Counted from the first letter of the stretch, positions 7,761 to 17,121 are shown. The stretch is 64,000 bases of DNA from Pseudomonas brassicacearum (GCF_003732225.1 NZ_MOBJ01000009.1:248001-312000); one strand, 5' to 3'. The notes: generated by a model from the letters alone, not told the origin. Program-made: numbers and translations.

Positions 7761-8546
7761 TCAGACTCCCATCACCTGTGCCATAAGGCTCTGATGAAAC
7801 CGACGAGGCGTGGCCCAAGTCAAGACAGTAATGGCCTTGTTGCCAAAACCCGGCACCACACTCATACGTCCGGCTTGCAGTGCACGGATTCCTGCACGCA
7901 CGACGGGTTGAGGCTGCATCATTACCCTCTTTAAGGCCGGTGTGATCCGTTGTTTGGCGCTTTCTGCAAATCCGGTATCTGACATCCCAGGGCAAAGTGC
8001 GGTAACGACGACGCCGTCATTTTTCAGTTCACGATGAAGCGCATCAGAGAAGCGAAGAACATAGGCTTTCGCGGCAGAGTAAACGGCGAAATTCTTCACG
8101 CCCTGGAAGGACAGCAAGCTTGCGACCATCAGGATGTGCCCACGTTTGCGGGCTCGCATGTCGGCCGCGAAAAGGCGTGTCAGGGCTGTCAGGCTGGCAA
8201 TATCCAGATCAATCATGGTCAGTGAGTGGTCCAGAGGCTGATCCAGGAAAGGCCCCTGCAATCCATGACCCGCATTGTTGATGAGCACATCGATCACTAT
8301 ATTGCGTTCGCTGAGTCGCTCATGCAGTTCGATGATCGCCGGGATCGAGGAAAGGTCTACTTGTTCGACGATCACATCAACACCGAAACGTTCGCGCAAC
8401 TGCGCCGATAGCGCTTCGAGCTTACTCAGCCTTCTTGCTACCAGGACTAGCGATTTTCCCTGCGCTGCGTATTGCCGGGCAAACTCCTCGCCAAATCCGC
8501 TTGATGCGCCTGTGATGAGCACCCAGGAATTCTCGTTCGATTTCAT
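7761..8546 (-). CDS. Short-chain dehydrogenase/reductase (SDR)
   Basis: This is a 261-residue classical SDR, NAD(P)-dependent. The start at 8546 (MKSNENSWVLITGASSGFGE) follows a GGAG nine bases upstream; a longer frame beginning at 8705 adds only low-complexity sequence. Visible motifs are the TGASSGFG dinucleotide loop, NNAGHG, and the catalytic Ser with YSAAK (S..Y-x3-K). The C-terminal part (RVMMQPQPVVRAGIRALQAG) resembles the DltE/YqjQ-like subgroup. It lies downstream of the outer-membrane factor gene on the same strand with a 168-base gap, so it may be read from the same promoter and so fall under operator 3. Substrate unknown. Confidence 0.85.
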   Translation of the reverse strand: MKSNENSWVLITGASSGFGEEFARQYAAQGKSLVLVARRLSKLEALSAQLRERFGVDVIVEQVDLSSIPAIIELHERLSERNIVIDVLINNAGHGLQGPFLDQPLDHSLTMIDLDIASLTALTRLFAADMRARKRGHILMVASLLSFQGVKNFAVYSAAKAYVLRFSDALHRELKNDGVVVTALCPGMSDTGFAESAKQRITPALKRVMMQPQPVVRAGIRALQAGRMSVVPGFGNKAITVLTWATPRRFHQSLMAQVMGV

Positions 8547-8714
8547 TTCGCTGTTCTCCGGTTGGTTTCTATTGAGCAATTGGCTGCTGACCGCATAGCA
8601 ACAGAACGGCCTGAGACCAATGGTCGTCAGTCGGTGAGCGAAGCCCGCTCTCGGGTTGGGTAATAGCTGAAAGAGGAGGGGGGCGTGCATTAAGTGCCGC
8701 GTCATCTGGTTAAG

Positions 8715-10175
8715 TCATCGGGTCGCTACAGGCTGGGCTTCAGGAGGTTGCCAGCCACCACCAAGCGCTTTGAATGCCGCGACCGCCGCCCGTGCCGATT
8801 CCGTTCGTGCTTGCGCTCGGGCATCGGAAGCCTGCAGCATCGTCTCGTCGGCATGAAGGACATCGATCAGGCTGGCCGTACCTTTCTGATAGGCAATGAA
8901 CGACGATTGGCGAGCTTGCGTCAGAGACGCCTCTCCCTCGGTGAGGGTGGTTGCTTGAGCTTCCCGATTTACCAGTGAGGAGAACGCGTTCTCGACATCC
9001 TCGGTGGCGCGCAGCACAGACTGACGGTAAGCGGCCAGGGTTTCGGCTTCCTGTCCCTTGGCCTGGTCGATTTGGGCGTTTATGCGACCGAAATCGAAGA
9101 GTCTCCAGCGTAGCCCCAATACGCCCGCCGACTGGCTGGCACCGCCGGTAAAAAGGTTGCCTGCGGATACAGCCGTGGCACTGCCCAGCAATGCGCTAAG
9201 GGAGAATTTCGGGTAGTACTCAGCAATCGCCTCCCCGATGCGTGCGTTTGAGGCTGCGAGATGGCGCTCAGCAACAATGAGATCTGGCCTGCGGCGCAGC
9301 AGATCGGCCGGCGTTCCCGTGGCCTTTATCTGCGGCGCTAGAGGAATGTTCCCCATATTTGCCAATTGCGTGCGGTGAGTGCCTGGCGGCGTGCCGAGCA
9401 TGACATCCAGTGCATTCATGGCAGCATCCAGGCCGGTCTGCAGGGCCGGTACTGTCGCTTGGACCTGCGATAGTGCCCCCTCAGTCTGACGAACCTGATA
9501 GTTGGCGGCGAGGCCCTTGCTGTAGAGCAATTGGACTTTCTCTAGTAGCTCCTGCTGCGTTTTGACTTGTCGGTTCGCAATGTCCAACCGGGTCTGCAAT
9601 CCACGGATGGTGATGTAGATATCAGCGGTCTGCGCGGCGATGGCCAGTCGTGTGGCAGCGACACCCGCCTCGCAAGCCTGGTACTCGGCCAGTGCAGCCT
9701 CGCGTCCGCGTCGCAGTCCGCCAAAGACGTCCACCTCCCAGCTAGCATCGAGGTTGACCTCGTAGGAACTTCCGTACCGATCATAGCCAGGCGTTGAGTT
9801 CAACACCTGGCCGAGTGGGGTCTCGATTGACTGGTAGGAGCGCGCGGCTTGGCCGCTGATGTTTCCCGAGGGTAATAAAGCGGCATTTGCGGCGCCTAGT
9901 CCTGCCCGTGCCTGTGTGACTCGCGCCGACGCCTGTGCCAGGTCGAGGTTCTGCTCAAGCGCCTTGGAGATGAAGTCGGTTAGTACTGGATCACCAAAGC
10001 CTTCCCACCACGCTACAAGGCTGGTCGGCTTCGCTCCAGGTCGCTGTTCGACAGAAGGCTGACCCAAGTAATGATCCGAAAGCGGAGCGTCGGGACGATG
10101 GTAGTTCGGACCGACCGCGCAACCTGCAAATAAGCCGGCAATGACCAAAAGAGCAATTGGACGGAGGGGAGGCAT
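8715..10175 (-). CDS. RND efflux outer-membrane factor, NodT/OprM-type lipoprotein
   Basis: This 486-residue TolC-like exit duct has a lipoprotein signal (LLVIAGLFAGC, lipobox LFAGC, acylated Cys about 19) followed by AVGPNYHRPD, the standard OprM/NodT opening. Two long helical repeats are visible, each with the alternating alanine-rich coil (LAQASARVTQARAGLGAANA and its counterpart near residue 410). It would form a trimeric channel with the adaptor and pump encoded divergently across a 218-base shared control region. Both promoters carry the TGTGAC-N14-GTCACA operator. A divergent factor rather than an operon member is somewhat unusual for RND loci. Confidence 0.92.
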   Translation of the reverse strand: MPPLRPIALLVIAGLFAGCAVGPNYHRPDAPLSDHYLGQPSVEQRPGAKPTSLVAWWEGFGDPVLTDFISKALEQNLDLAQASARVTQARAGLGAANAALLPSGNISGQAARSYQSIETPLGQVLNSTPGYDRYGSSYEVNLDASWEVDVFGGLRRGREAALAEYQACEAGVAATRLAIAAQTADIYITIRGLQTRLDIANRQVKTQQELLEKVQLLYSKGLAANYQVRQTEGALSQVQATVPALQTGLDAAMNALDVMLGTPPGTHRTQLANMGNIPLAPQIKATGTPADLLRRRPDLIVAERHLAASNARIGEAIAEYYPKFSLSALLGSATAVSAGNLFTGGASQSAGVLGLRWRLFDFGRINAQIDQAKGQEAETLAAYRQSVLRATEDVENAFSSLVNREAQATTLTEGEASLTQARQSSFIAYQKGTASLIDVLHADETMLQASDARAQARTESARAAVAAFKALGGGWQPPEAQPVATR

Positions 10176-10200
10176 TGAGATTCCTTCAATCGAGGATATT

Positions 10201-10226
10201 TGTGACCATATTACTCAATAGTCACA
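10201..10226. promoter_or_regulatory. Operator 3: TGTGAC-N14-GTCACA before the outer-membrane factor
   Basis: A perfect six-base inverted repeat with 14-base spacing, 25 bases upstream of the minus-strand start at 10175. It is positioned to block the promoter of the outer-membrane factor gene. Confidence 0.7.
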
Positions 10227-10323
10227 TCCTGTCAATTGAGGTGATTTGAGCGGATTTTTGGTTTTATCCTTTGGTGGTGGCGGTTCCTGTGTTGAGCTTG
10301 AGAAGCTGGATGTTGCATGGATG

Positions 10324-10347
10324 GTGACTATTGACACAAGTGGTCAC
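10324..10347. promoter_or_regulatory. Operator 4: GTGAC-N14-GTCAC before the RND adaptor-pump operon
   Basis: Five-base half-sites with the same 14-base spacing lie 46 bases upstream of the adaptor start. Together with operator 3, the divergent control region 10176-10393 carries one site for each direction. Confidence 0.65.
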
Positions 10348-10393
10348 TAGGCTGAGAATCTGGTGCTCGTCCTATTTTTAAGTAAGGGAACCT

Positions 10394-11503
10394 ATGCGCC
10401 GGCTTCGACCTTTCCCCATTGCCGTTTGCTTGTTGCCTCTCGTCCTGACGGCATGTGGCGACTCATCCAACGTTGACGATCCGCGCACGCACGCTCCTCT
10501 GGTAAGGCCTGGAACGGTTCAGGGTTCCTCCGACACCTCACGTTCTTTCACGGGCGTGGTGGCTGCCCGTGTGCAGGGCGACCTGGGCTTTCGGGTGTCA
10601 GGCAAGATACTTGAGCGCTTGGTCGACACCGGTCAGACCGTTAAACGTGGTCAGCCACTCATGCGCCTCGACCCAATCGACCTGGGGTTGCAGGCGCGAG
10701 CACAGCAAGAGTCGGTCATAGCCGCTCGGGCCCGAGCCAAGCAGACAGCAGATGACGAGGCGCGATACCGCGACCTGGTCGCCGCAGGTGCTATTTCCGC
10801 ATCGGCCTATGACCAGATCAAAGCCGCAGCGGATACCGCAAAGGCGCAGCTTAGCGCCGCTGAAGCGCAGGCTGACGTTGCCCGTAACGCTTCTGGTTAT
10901 GCGGTGCTGCTCGCGGATTCCGACGGCGTGGTGGTGGAGACGCTCGCCGAGCCCGGACAAGTTGTCAGCCCGGGACAGCCCGTGGTTCGACTGGCGCGGG
11001 CAGGACAGCGCGAAGCCATCGTGCACCTGCCCGAGACGTTGCGCCCCGCAGCAGGATCCACTGCGCAGGCGACGCTTTATGGCAATACCACGGATGTTGT
11101 TACAGCGAAGCTGAGGCTGCTGTCTGACTCGGCCGACCGCATGACACGCACCTTCGAAGCGCGGTATGTGCTTGAGGGCGCGCTGGCCAATGCACCGATA
11201 GGCTCGACCGTCACGCTTCGGATCGCTGAAGGCGTCACGCAAGGGCAGGGGCTGCAAGTACCGATCGCTTCCGTTTATGACCCAGGCCAAGGCACTGGCG
11301 TGTGGGTCATCACCGGTATACCGGCGAAGGTGGCCTGGCGACCTGTACAAGTCCTGGGTTTGAGCGACGACACAGTGCGAGTCGCGGGCGACCTCAAAGT
11401 CGGCGAGCAGATCGTAGCGTTAGGCGCACATCTGTTGCGCGAAGGTGAAGAGGTGAGATTGCCTCAACAGGATGACGAAAAAGTTGCCGGGGGGCGTCCA
11501 TGA
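10394..11503 (+). CDS. RND efflux periplasmic adaptor (membrane-fusion) lipoprotein
   Basis: This 369-residue protein links the inner-membrane pump to the outer-membrane channel. The signal sequence ends in the lipobox LTAC, with the acylated Cys at about residue 21. The lipoyl-like half-motifs are GDLGFRVSGKILERLVDTGQ and DGVVVETLAEPGQVVSPGQP. The helical hairpin lies between them (QESVIAARARAKQTADDEARYRD and onward). The C-terminal beta-barrel and membrane-proximal domain follow, ending EGEEVRLPQQDDEK. Its end overlaps the pump gene start by four bases, so adaptor and pump are coupled. Of the adaptor families I know it most resembles TriA/MexH-like rather than MexA. Confidence 0.92.
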   Translation: MRRLRPFPIAVCLLPLVLTACGDSSNVDDPRTHAPLVRPGTVQGSSDTSRSFTGVVAARVQGDLGFRVSGKILERLVDTGQTVKRGQPLMRLDPIDLGLQARAQQESVIAARARAKQTADDEARYRDLVAAGAISASAYDQIKAAADTAKAQLSAAEAQADVARNASGYAVLLADSDGVVVETLAEPGQVVSPGQPVVRLARAGQREAIVHLPETLRPAAGSTAQATLYGNTTDVVTAKLRLLSDSADRMTRTFEARYVLEGALANAPIGSTVTLRIAEGVTQGQGLQVPIASVYDPGQGTGVWVITGIPAKVAWRPVQVLGLSDDTVRVAGDLKVGEQIVALGAHLLREGEEVRLPQQDDEKVAGGRP

Positions 11504-14500
11504 GCGAGGGTCGCTTCAATCTTTCCGCGATCGCCGTTCGTGAGCGATCTATTACGGTGTTTCTGATCTTCCTGATTGCCGTTGCAGGCACCCTGGCGTT
11601 CTTCCAGCTGGGGCGTGCGGAAGATCCTCCGTTTACGGTCAAGCAGTTGACGGTCATTACCGCGTGGCCGGGCGCCACGGCGCAGGAGATGCAGGATCAG
11701 GTAGCAGAGCCACTTGAAAAACGCCTGCAAGAATTGAAATGGTACGACCGCACGGAAACCTATACGCGGCCCGGTCTCGCTTTCACCATGGTGTCGTTGT
11801 TGGACCGAACGCCACCCTCACAGGTGCAGGAAGAGTTTTATCAGGCGCGTAAAAAGCTCGACGACGAAGCCACCAAGCTACCGGCGGGTGTGATCGGGCC
11901 ATTGGTCAACGACGAGTATTCGGACGTGACGTTTGCGCTGTTCGCCTTGAAAGCCAAAGGCGAGCCGCAGCGACTGTTGGTGCGTGATGCTGAGTCGTTG
12001 CGCCAACAACTGTTGCATGTGCCGGGCGTGAAGAAGGTCAACATCATCGGTGAGCAAGCCGAGCGCATTTTTGTGTCCTTCTCCCATGACCGACTGGCCA
12101 CCTTGGGCGTTTCTCCCCAGGACATCTTCGCCGCGCTGAATAGCCAGAACGTGCTCACACCCGCCGGTTCCATCGAAACCAACGGGCCGCAGGTTTTCCT
12201 GCGGGTGGATGGTGCTTTCGATAAATTGGAGAAAATTCGTGACACGCCCCTGGCGATTCAGGGGCGCACGTTGAAGCTCTCGGACGTGGCGACGGTTGAA
12301 CGAGGCTACGAAGACCCTGCCACCTTCCTGGTGCGCAATAACGGCGAAGAGGCCTTGTTGCTGGGGGTCATAATGCGCGAGGGCTGGAATGGCCTGGACC
12401 TGGGCAAGGCGCTGGACGCCGAGACGACGAAGATAAATGAAGGCATGCCGCTGGGCATGACGCTGACCAAGGTCACTGATCAAGCCGTGAACATTGACTC
12501 GGCCGTTGGCGAGTTCATGGTCAAATTTTTTGTCGCGCTGCTTGTGGTGATGCTTGTTTGCTTTCTCAGCATGGGCTGGCGGGTAGGCCTCGTGGTCGCC
12601 GCGGCGGTACCGTTGACGCTGGCGATAGTGTTTGTGGTGATGGCGGCCACCGGAAAGAACTTTGACCGTATTACCCTCGGCTCGTTGATTCTGGCGCTGG
12701 GACTGCTGGTGGACGACGCGATCATTGCTATCGAAATGATGGTGGTGAAAATGGAAGAGGGCTACGACCGAATCAAAGCCTCCGCGTATGCCTGGAGTCA
12801 TACGGCCGCGCCAATGCTCTCCGGTACACTGGTAACGGCGATTGGCTTCATGCCCAACGGTTTCGCCCAGTCCACTGCCGGCGAGTACACCAGCAACATG
12901 TTCTGGATCGTCGGCATTGCTCTGATCGCTTCCTGGGTCGTCGCGGTGGCTTTCACCCCTTACCTGGGAGTGAAGTTGTTGCCAGACATCAAGAAGGTCG
13001 AGGGTGGGCATGCGGCTATCTACAACACCCCCCGTTACAACCGCTTCCGCCGGGTTCTGACACGCGTCATCGCCCGCAAATGGCTGGTGGCTGGCACGGT
13101 TATCACGCTGTTTTTCGTGGCAGTTCTGGGCATGAGCCTGGTGAAGAAGCAGTTCTTCCCGACCTCGGACCGTCCCGAGGTGATGGTCGAGGTGCAAATG
13201 CCCTACGGAACCTCCATCGAGCAGACCAGTGCCACTGCTGCAAAGGTCGAGGCCTGGCTGCAACAGCAGGAAGAGGCAAAAATCGTCACGGCCTATATTG
13301 GGCAGGGCGCGCCGCGTTTCTTCCTGGCGATGGCGCCAGAACTGCCCGATCCATCGTTCGCCAAAATCGTGGTGCTGACGGACAGTCAGGAGGCACGAGA
13401 AACCCTCAAGTTCCGTCTTCGCGAAGCGGTCGCTGCAGGCCTCGCCCCAGAGGCCCGAGTCAGGGCATCTCAAATTGTGTTTGGTCCGTATTCGCCATTC
13501 CCGGTGGCCTACCGGGTGATGGGGCCTGACCCGACGAAGCTTCGCGAGATCGCGGGTCGTGTACAAGATGTCATGCAAGCCAGCCCGATGATGAGGACGG
13601 TCAACAGCGACTGGGGCCCTCTGACGCCGACGCTGCATTTCAACTTGGATCAGGATCGCTTGCAGGCGGTTGGACTGACATCCAGTGCAGTCGCCCAGCA
13701 GTTGCAATTCCTGCTGGCCGGAGTGCCGATCACGGCGGTTCGTGAAGACATTCGTTCAGTGCAGGTGGTTGGTCGCGCCGCGGGGAATATCCGGCTCGAT
13801 CCCGCTCGGATTGAAGGCTTCACATTGGTCGGCGCGGCGGGTCAGCGTATCCCTCTGTCCCAGGTCGGAGAGGTGGATGTGCGTATGGAGGATCCGATCC
13901 TCAGGCGCCGTGACCGCACGCCGACTATCACCGTGCGCGGCGACATTGCCGAAGGCTTGCAGCCACCGGACGTCTCGAACGTGATCATGAAGGAGCTGCA
14001 GCCGATCGTAGACAAGCTGCCTGGCGGGTACCGGATTGAGCAGGCGGGTGCGATCGAGGAATCGGGGAAGGCCGGTAAAGCGATTTTGCCGTTGTTTCCG
14101 ATCATGATTGCCCTGACGCTGCTGATCATCATTGTCCAGGTGCGTTCTATCTCGGCAATGATCATGGTGTTCTTCACCTCGCCGTTGGGATTGATTGGCG
14201 TGGTGCCAACGCTGCTGATCTTCCAGCAGCCGTTTGGTATCAACGCCCTGGTCGGTCTGATCGCGCTGTCGGGCATTTTGATGCGCAATACGCTGATTCT
14301 GATCGGGCAGATCCATCACAACGCCCAAGAAGGCCTGGACCCGTTTCACGCAGTGGTCGAAGCCACGGTACAGCGTGCCCGCCCGGTACTGCTGACAGCA
14401 CTCGCGGCAATCCTGGCGTTCATCCCGCTGACCCATTCCGTCTTCTGGGGGACGCTGGCCTACACGCTGATCGGAGGCACGTTCGTCGGCACCATCATGA

Positions 14501-14649
14501 CGCTGGTGTTCCTGCCGGCGATGTACGCCATCTGGTTCAAGATCCGTCCTGACAATACGGGTCAAACCGAAACAGCGAATAAGCAAGCAAGCCTAATGGA
14601 TAGGACACCATCCCGTCCTCTCGCCGTTCACCTCACCACAAAGCTTTAG
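11500..14649 (+). CDS. RND-family efflux pump, TriC-like
   Basis: This 1049-residue inner-membrane proton antiporter is full length for the HAE-1-like family, with two large periplasmic loops and 12 expected membrane helices. The proton-relay segment in TM4 reads GLLVDDAIIAIEMM with the paired Asp. FTSPLGLIGV and LIALSGILMRNTLILIGQI mark the second half. The opening AVRERSITVFLIFLIAVAGTLAF and LGRAEDPPFTVKQLTV recall TriC/PA0158-type pumps, which export triclosan in P. aeruginosa. The pump gene is followed 46 bases later by a FabF-like ketosynthase gene, which suits a compound that attacks fatty-acid synthesis. Substrate is inferred, not shown. Confidence 0.93.
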   Translation: MSEGRFNLSAIAVRERSITVFLIFLIAVAGTLAFFQLGRAEDPPFTVKQLTVITAWPGATAQEMQDQVAEPLEKRLQELKWYDRTETYTRPGLAFTMVSLLDRTPPSQVQEEFYQARKKLDDEATKLPAGVIGPLVNDEYSDVTFALFALKAKGEPQRLLVRDAESLRQQLLHVPGVKKVNIIGEQAERIFVSFSHDRLATLGVSPQDIFAALNSQNVLTPAGSIETNGPQVFLRVDGAFDKLEKIRDTPLAIQGRTLKLSDVATVERGYEDPATFLVRNNGEEALLLGVIMREGWNGLDLGKALDAETTKINEGMPLGMTLTKVTDQAVNIDSAVGEFMVKFFVALLVVMLVCFLSMGWRVGLVVAAAVPLTLAIVFVVMAATGKNFDRITLGSLILALGLLVDDAIIAIEMMVVKMEEGYDRIKASAYAWSHTAAPMLSGTLVTAIGFMPNGFAQSTAGEYTSNMFWIVGIALIASWVVAVAFTPYLGVKLLPDIKKVEGGHAAIYNTPRYNRFRRVLTRVIARKWLVAGTVITLFFVAVLGMSLVKKQFFPTSDRPEVMVEVQMPYGTSIEQTSATAAKVEAWLQQQEEAKIVTAYIGQGAPRFFLAMAPELPDPSFAKIVVLTDSQEARETLKFRLREAVAAGLAPEARVRASQIVFGPYSPFPVAYRVMGPDPTKLREIAGRVQDVMQASPMMRTVNSDWGPLTPTLHFNLDQDRLQAVGLTSSAVAQQLQFLLAGVPITAVREDIRSVQVVGRAAGNIRLDPARIEGFTLVGAAGQRIPLSQVGEVDVRMEDPILRRRDRTPTITVRGDIAEGLQPPDVSNVIMKELQPIVDKLPGGYRIEQAGAIEESGKAGKAILPLFPIMIALTLLIIIVQVRSISAMIMVFFTSPLGLIGVVPTLLIFQQPFGINALVGLIALSGILMRNTLILIGQIHHNAQEGLDPFHAVVEATVQRARPVLLTALAAILAFIPLTHSVFWGTLAYTLIGGTFVGTIMTLVFLPAMYAIWFKIRPDNTGQTETANKQASLMDRTPSRPLAVHLTTKL

Positions 14650-14695
14650 CCATAGGCCATAGCGTGGGCGTCGACTGAAAAATGAAGAGGGTTCA

Positions 14696-15994
14696 ATGAT
14701 TAATCTCGAAGGTCAAAAGCGAATCGTGGTCACGGGCGTCGGAATTGTCGGGCCTCTGGGGTGCGGAGTAGAAGAAGTCTGGAAGAGACTGCTGGCTGGG
14801 CGTTCTGGCATCCGTAACCTGCCCGACGATATTACTGAGGGTACGGGCGTTGCAGTAGGCGGCCAGGTGCCGTCTCTAGAAGATGATGCCATCGCGGGTT
14901 ACGACCCGGAGCGCATCATCTCGGCCAAGGATCGCAAGAAGATGGATCGCTTCATCGAGTTCGCATTGGTGGCAGCGCACGAAGCTCTGGAGCAGGCAGG
15001 CTGGCATCCGACCGATGTCACAGACCAGGAGCGGACCGCCACGATCATTTCATCGGGCGTGGGGGGCTTTGGTGCGATTGCCGACGCTGTCCGCACCACC
15101 GATGCGCGTGGTCCTCGCCGATTGTCGCCGTTCACTGCGCCGTCTTTTCTCGCCAACATGGCGGCCGGGCACGTATCCATTCGGCACGGTTTCAAAGGGC
15201 CGCTCGGCGCTCCGGTAACGGCCTGTGCTGCTGGGGTACAAGCCATCGGCGATGCGGCCAGAATCATCAGAAGTGGTGAGGCGGATATCGCCATATGCGG
15301 CGGTACCGAAGCAGCGATAGACCGTGTGACCCTGGGTTGTTTTGCGGCGGCCCGCGCGCTATCAACTGGCTTTGCCGAGTACCCACAGCAGGCTTCACGT
15401 CCCTTTGATCGCGACCGTGACGGCTTCGTCATGTCCGAAGGTGCCGGGTTACTGGTGATCGAGTCATTGGAGCATGCGTTGGCTCGTGGAGCCAAGCCAC
15501 TGGCGGAACTGGTCGGTTACGGCACCAGTGCCGATGCCTATCACTTGACGGCGGGTCCGGAGGACGGCAGCGGCGCACGCCGCGCCATGGAACAGGCACT
15601 GCGCCAGGCGGCTGTGAGTCCTGCCGAGGTGCAGCATATCAATGCACATGCGACCTCCACGCAGGTCGGTGACAAAGGCGAACTGGCAGCGATTCGCTCG
15701 GTATTCGGGAGCGACTCTAGCGTCGCGATCAGCTCGACCAAGTCCGCCACCGGGCATCTGCTTGGAGCGGCTGGAGGCATTGAAGCTGTGTTCACCGTAC
15801 TAGCGCTTCGCGACCAGGTGGTGCCGCCCACGCTGAATCTCGATCATCCCGATGAGGCGGCCGGCGGCCTTGATCTGGTCGCACTCAACTCTCGGCAGTT
15901 GTCGATCACGCATGCGCTCTCAAATGGGTTCGGTTTCGGCGGTGTTAACGCCAGCGTGCTGTTTCGCCGTTGGGAGTCTGAATCTGAAGTGTGA
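14696..15994 (+). CDS. Beta-ketoacyl-ACP synthase II-like enzyme (FabF paralogue)
   Basis: This 432-residue decarboxylating Claisen condensing enzyme has the complete Cys-His-His triad. The nucleophile is Cys177 in VTACAAG, with His318 in NAHATST and His354 in SATGHLLGAAGG. NGFGFGGVNASVLF closes the thiolase fold. No acyl carrier protein, FabG or FabD gene is beside it, so it is not the housekeeping fabF, which normally follows acpP. It is placed at the end of the RND operon. A spare FabF next to an efflux pump could serve as a resistant target for FabF inhibitors such as thiolactomycin- or cerulenin-like compounds, or remodel membrane lipids. Both are inferences. Confidence 0.9.
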   Translation: MINLEGQKRIVVTGVGIVGPLGCGVEEVWKRLLAGRSGIRNLPDDITEGTGVAVGGQVPSLEDDAIAGYDPERIISAKDRKKMDRFIEFALVAAHEALEQAGWHPTDVTDQERTATIISSGVGGFGAIADAVRTTDARGPRRLSPFTAPSFLANMAAGHVSIRHGFKGPLGAPVTACAAGVQAIGDAARIIRSGEADIAICGGTEAAIDRVTLGCFAAARALSTGFAEYPQQASRPFDRDRDGFVMSEGAGLLVIESLEHALARGAKPLAELVGYGTSADAYHLTAGPEDGSGARRAMEQALRQAAVSPAEVQHINAHATSTQVGDKGELAAIRSVFGSDSSVAISSTKSATGHLLGAAGGIEAVFTVLALRDQVVPPTLNLDHPDEAAGGLDLVALNSRQLSITHALSNGFGFGGVNASVLFRRWESESEV

Positions 15995-16149
15995 TGCTCA
16001 AATGACGGACTAGATCCATCAAACCTGGCGCTACCAGGAGGCAATCGATGAGTAGCGGCCAGAGGCCTAAGTTGCCCGCAACGCACCCTGAATCCTACAG
16101 TCGATTATGGCTATTTCTTCAACCCTTCCGTTCACCAAGGAGTGACCTC

Positions 16150-17001
16150 ATGAGCATTGCCGTTACTGGAGCCACCGGCCAACTGGGCCGCATCGTCATC
16201 GAGAACCTCAAGCAGCGAACCGCGACGAGCAGCATTCTTGCCCTGGTGCGCAAGCCGGAACAGGCAGAAGCGCTGGGCGTTGCGGCAAGGGCGTTCGACT
16301 ATTCCAAGACCGAGACGCTGGATGCGGCGTTGTCCGGAGTGGAAACCTTGCTGTTGATCTCCTCCAGCGAAATCGGTCAGCGCGCCGTGCAGCACGCCAA
16401 CGTCATTGCGGCGGCGAAGAGGGCCGGCGTCAAGCGCATTGTCTATACCAGCGTGTTGCACGCTGACTCGTCCGTGCTGCCACTTGCCGACGAACACCGC
16501 GCAACCGAGGCTACCCTCAAGGCGTCCGGACTTTCCTACACGCTGTTGCGCAATGGTTGGTACACAGAAAACTACACAGGTTTCGCTGGTGTGGCGCTGG
16601 CTAATGGCGCGCTGTTTGGTAGTGCAGGCGAAGGCCGGATTTCGTCAGCGACACGCGAGGATCTGGCCGAAGCCGCCGCAGTGGTGTTGACTGCTGACGG
16701 CCATGCAAACACTACCTACGAACTGGTTGGCGATACCTCTTGGACGCTGGCTGATCTGGCGGCGGAAATCTCGAAGCAGACCGGCAAGAACATCCCTTAC
16801 CGCAACCTCCCGGAAGCCGACTACGCCGCCGCGCTCGAAGGTGTTGGCTTGCCGAAGGGTCTTGCCGCAGCATTGGCTTCCTATGACGTCAGCGCCTCCC
16901 TGGGGGCTCTCTACGGGAACGAGCGCGCCTTGGCTGAACTTATCGGGAGGCCAACCACGCCGCTTGCTATCAGCGTCGAACGTGCGCTAAAGGCGCTCTG
17001 A
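16150..17001 (+). CDS. NmrA-like NAD(P)-binding oxidoreductase, QorB-like
   Basis: This is a 283-residue atypical SDR. The start at 16150 has AAGGAG eight bases upstream; a longer frame from 16048 lacks a good ribosome site. The sequence opens MSIAVTGATGQLGRIVIENL, the NmrA/QorB glycine motif, and carries RIVYTSVLHAD, LLRNGWYTENY and a C-terminal LIGRPTTPL, all typical of QorB (NAD(P)H:quinone oxidoreductase 2). The 155-base gap before it carries no TGTGAC palindrome, so it may have its own promoter. Quinone reduction would suit a detoxification island. Confidence 0.85.
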   Translation: MSIAVTGATGQLGRIVIENLKQRTATSSILALVRKPEQAEALGVAARAFDYSKTETLDAALSGVETLLLISSSEIGQRAVQHANVIAAAKRAGVKRIVYTSVLHADSSVLPLADEHRATEATLKASGLSYTLLRNGWYTENYTGFAGVALANGALFGSAGEGRISSATREDLAEAAAVVLTADGHANTTYELVGDTSWTLADLAAEISKQTGKNIPYRNLPEADYAAALEGVGLPKGLAAALASYDVSASLGALYGNERALAELIGRPTTPLAISVERALKAL

Positions 17002-17035
17002 CGCTGCATCATGGTCGCGCCCGTACGGCGCTATA

Positions 17036-17121
17036 ATTCAAGGGGTCGCGAGATTTTATCTCGCGACCCCTTTTTATTTGTCTGCGTTTTTACCCCTACA
17101 AGTCGGCTGGCTCTGGGTGGA
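17036..17121 (+). repeat. Long direct repeat, right copy
   Basis: Bases 17040-17079 equal 1925-1964 exactly; the next 40 bases are similar with scattered differences and one small indel. No tRNA-like 3' end precedes this copy, unlike the left one. From its end to the small frame at 17311 I see no gene. Confidence 0.6.
17040..17075 (+). terminator. Strong hairpin terminator, right copy
   Basis: Same stem, loop and T5 tail as at 1924, placed 38 bases after the stop of the QorB-like gene. It closes the 2-17 kb segment transcriptionally. Confidence 0.85.

Noticed and set aside
11878..13707. 609-codon open frame on the minus strand opposite the RND pump
   Set aside because: It mirrors the codon structure of the pump, is rich in His/Gln/Arg and shows no family motif or start signal.
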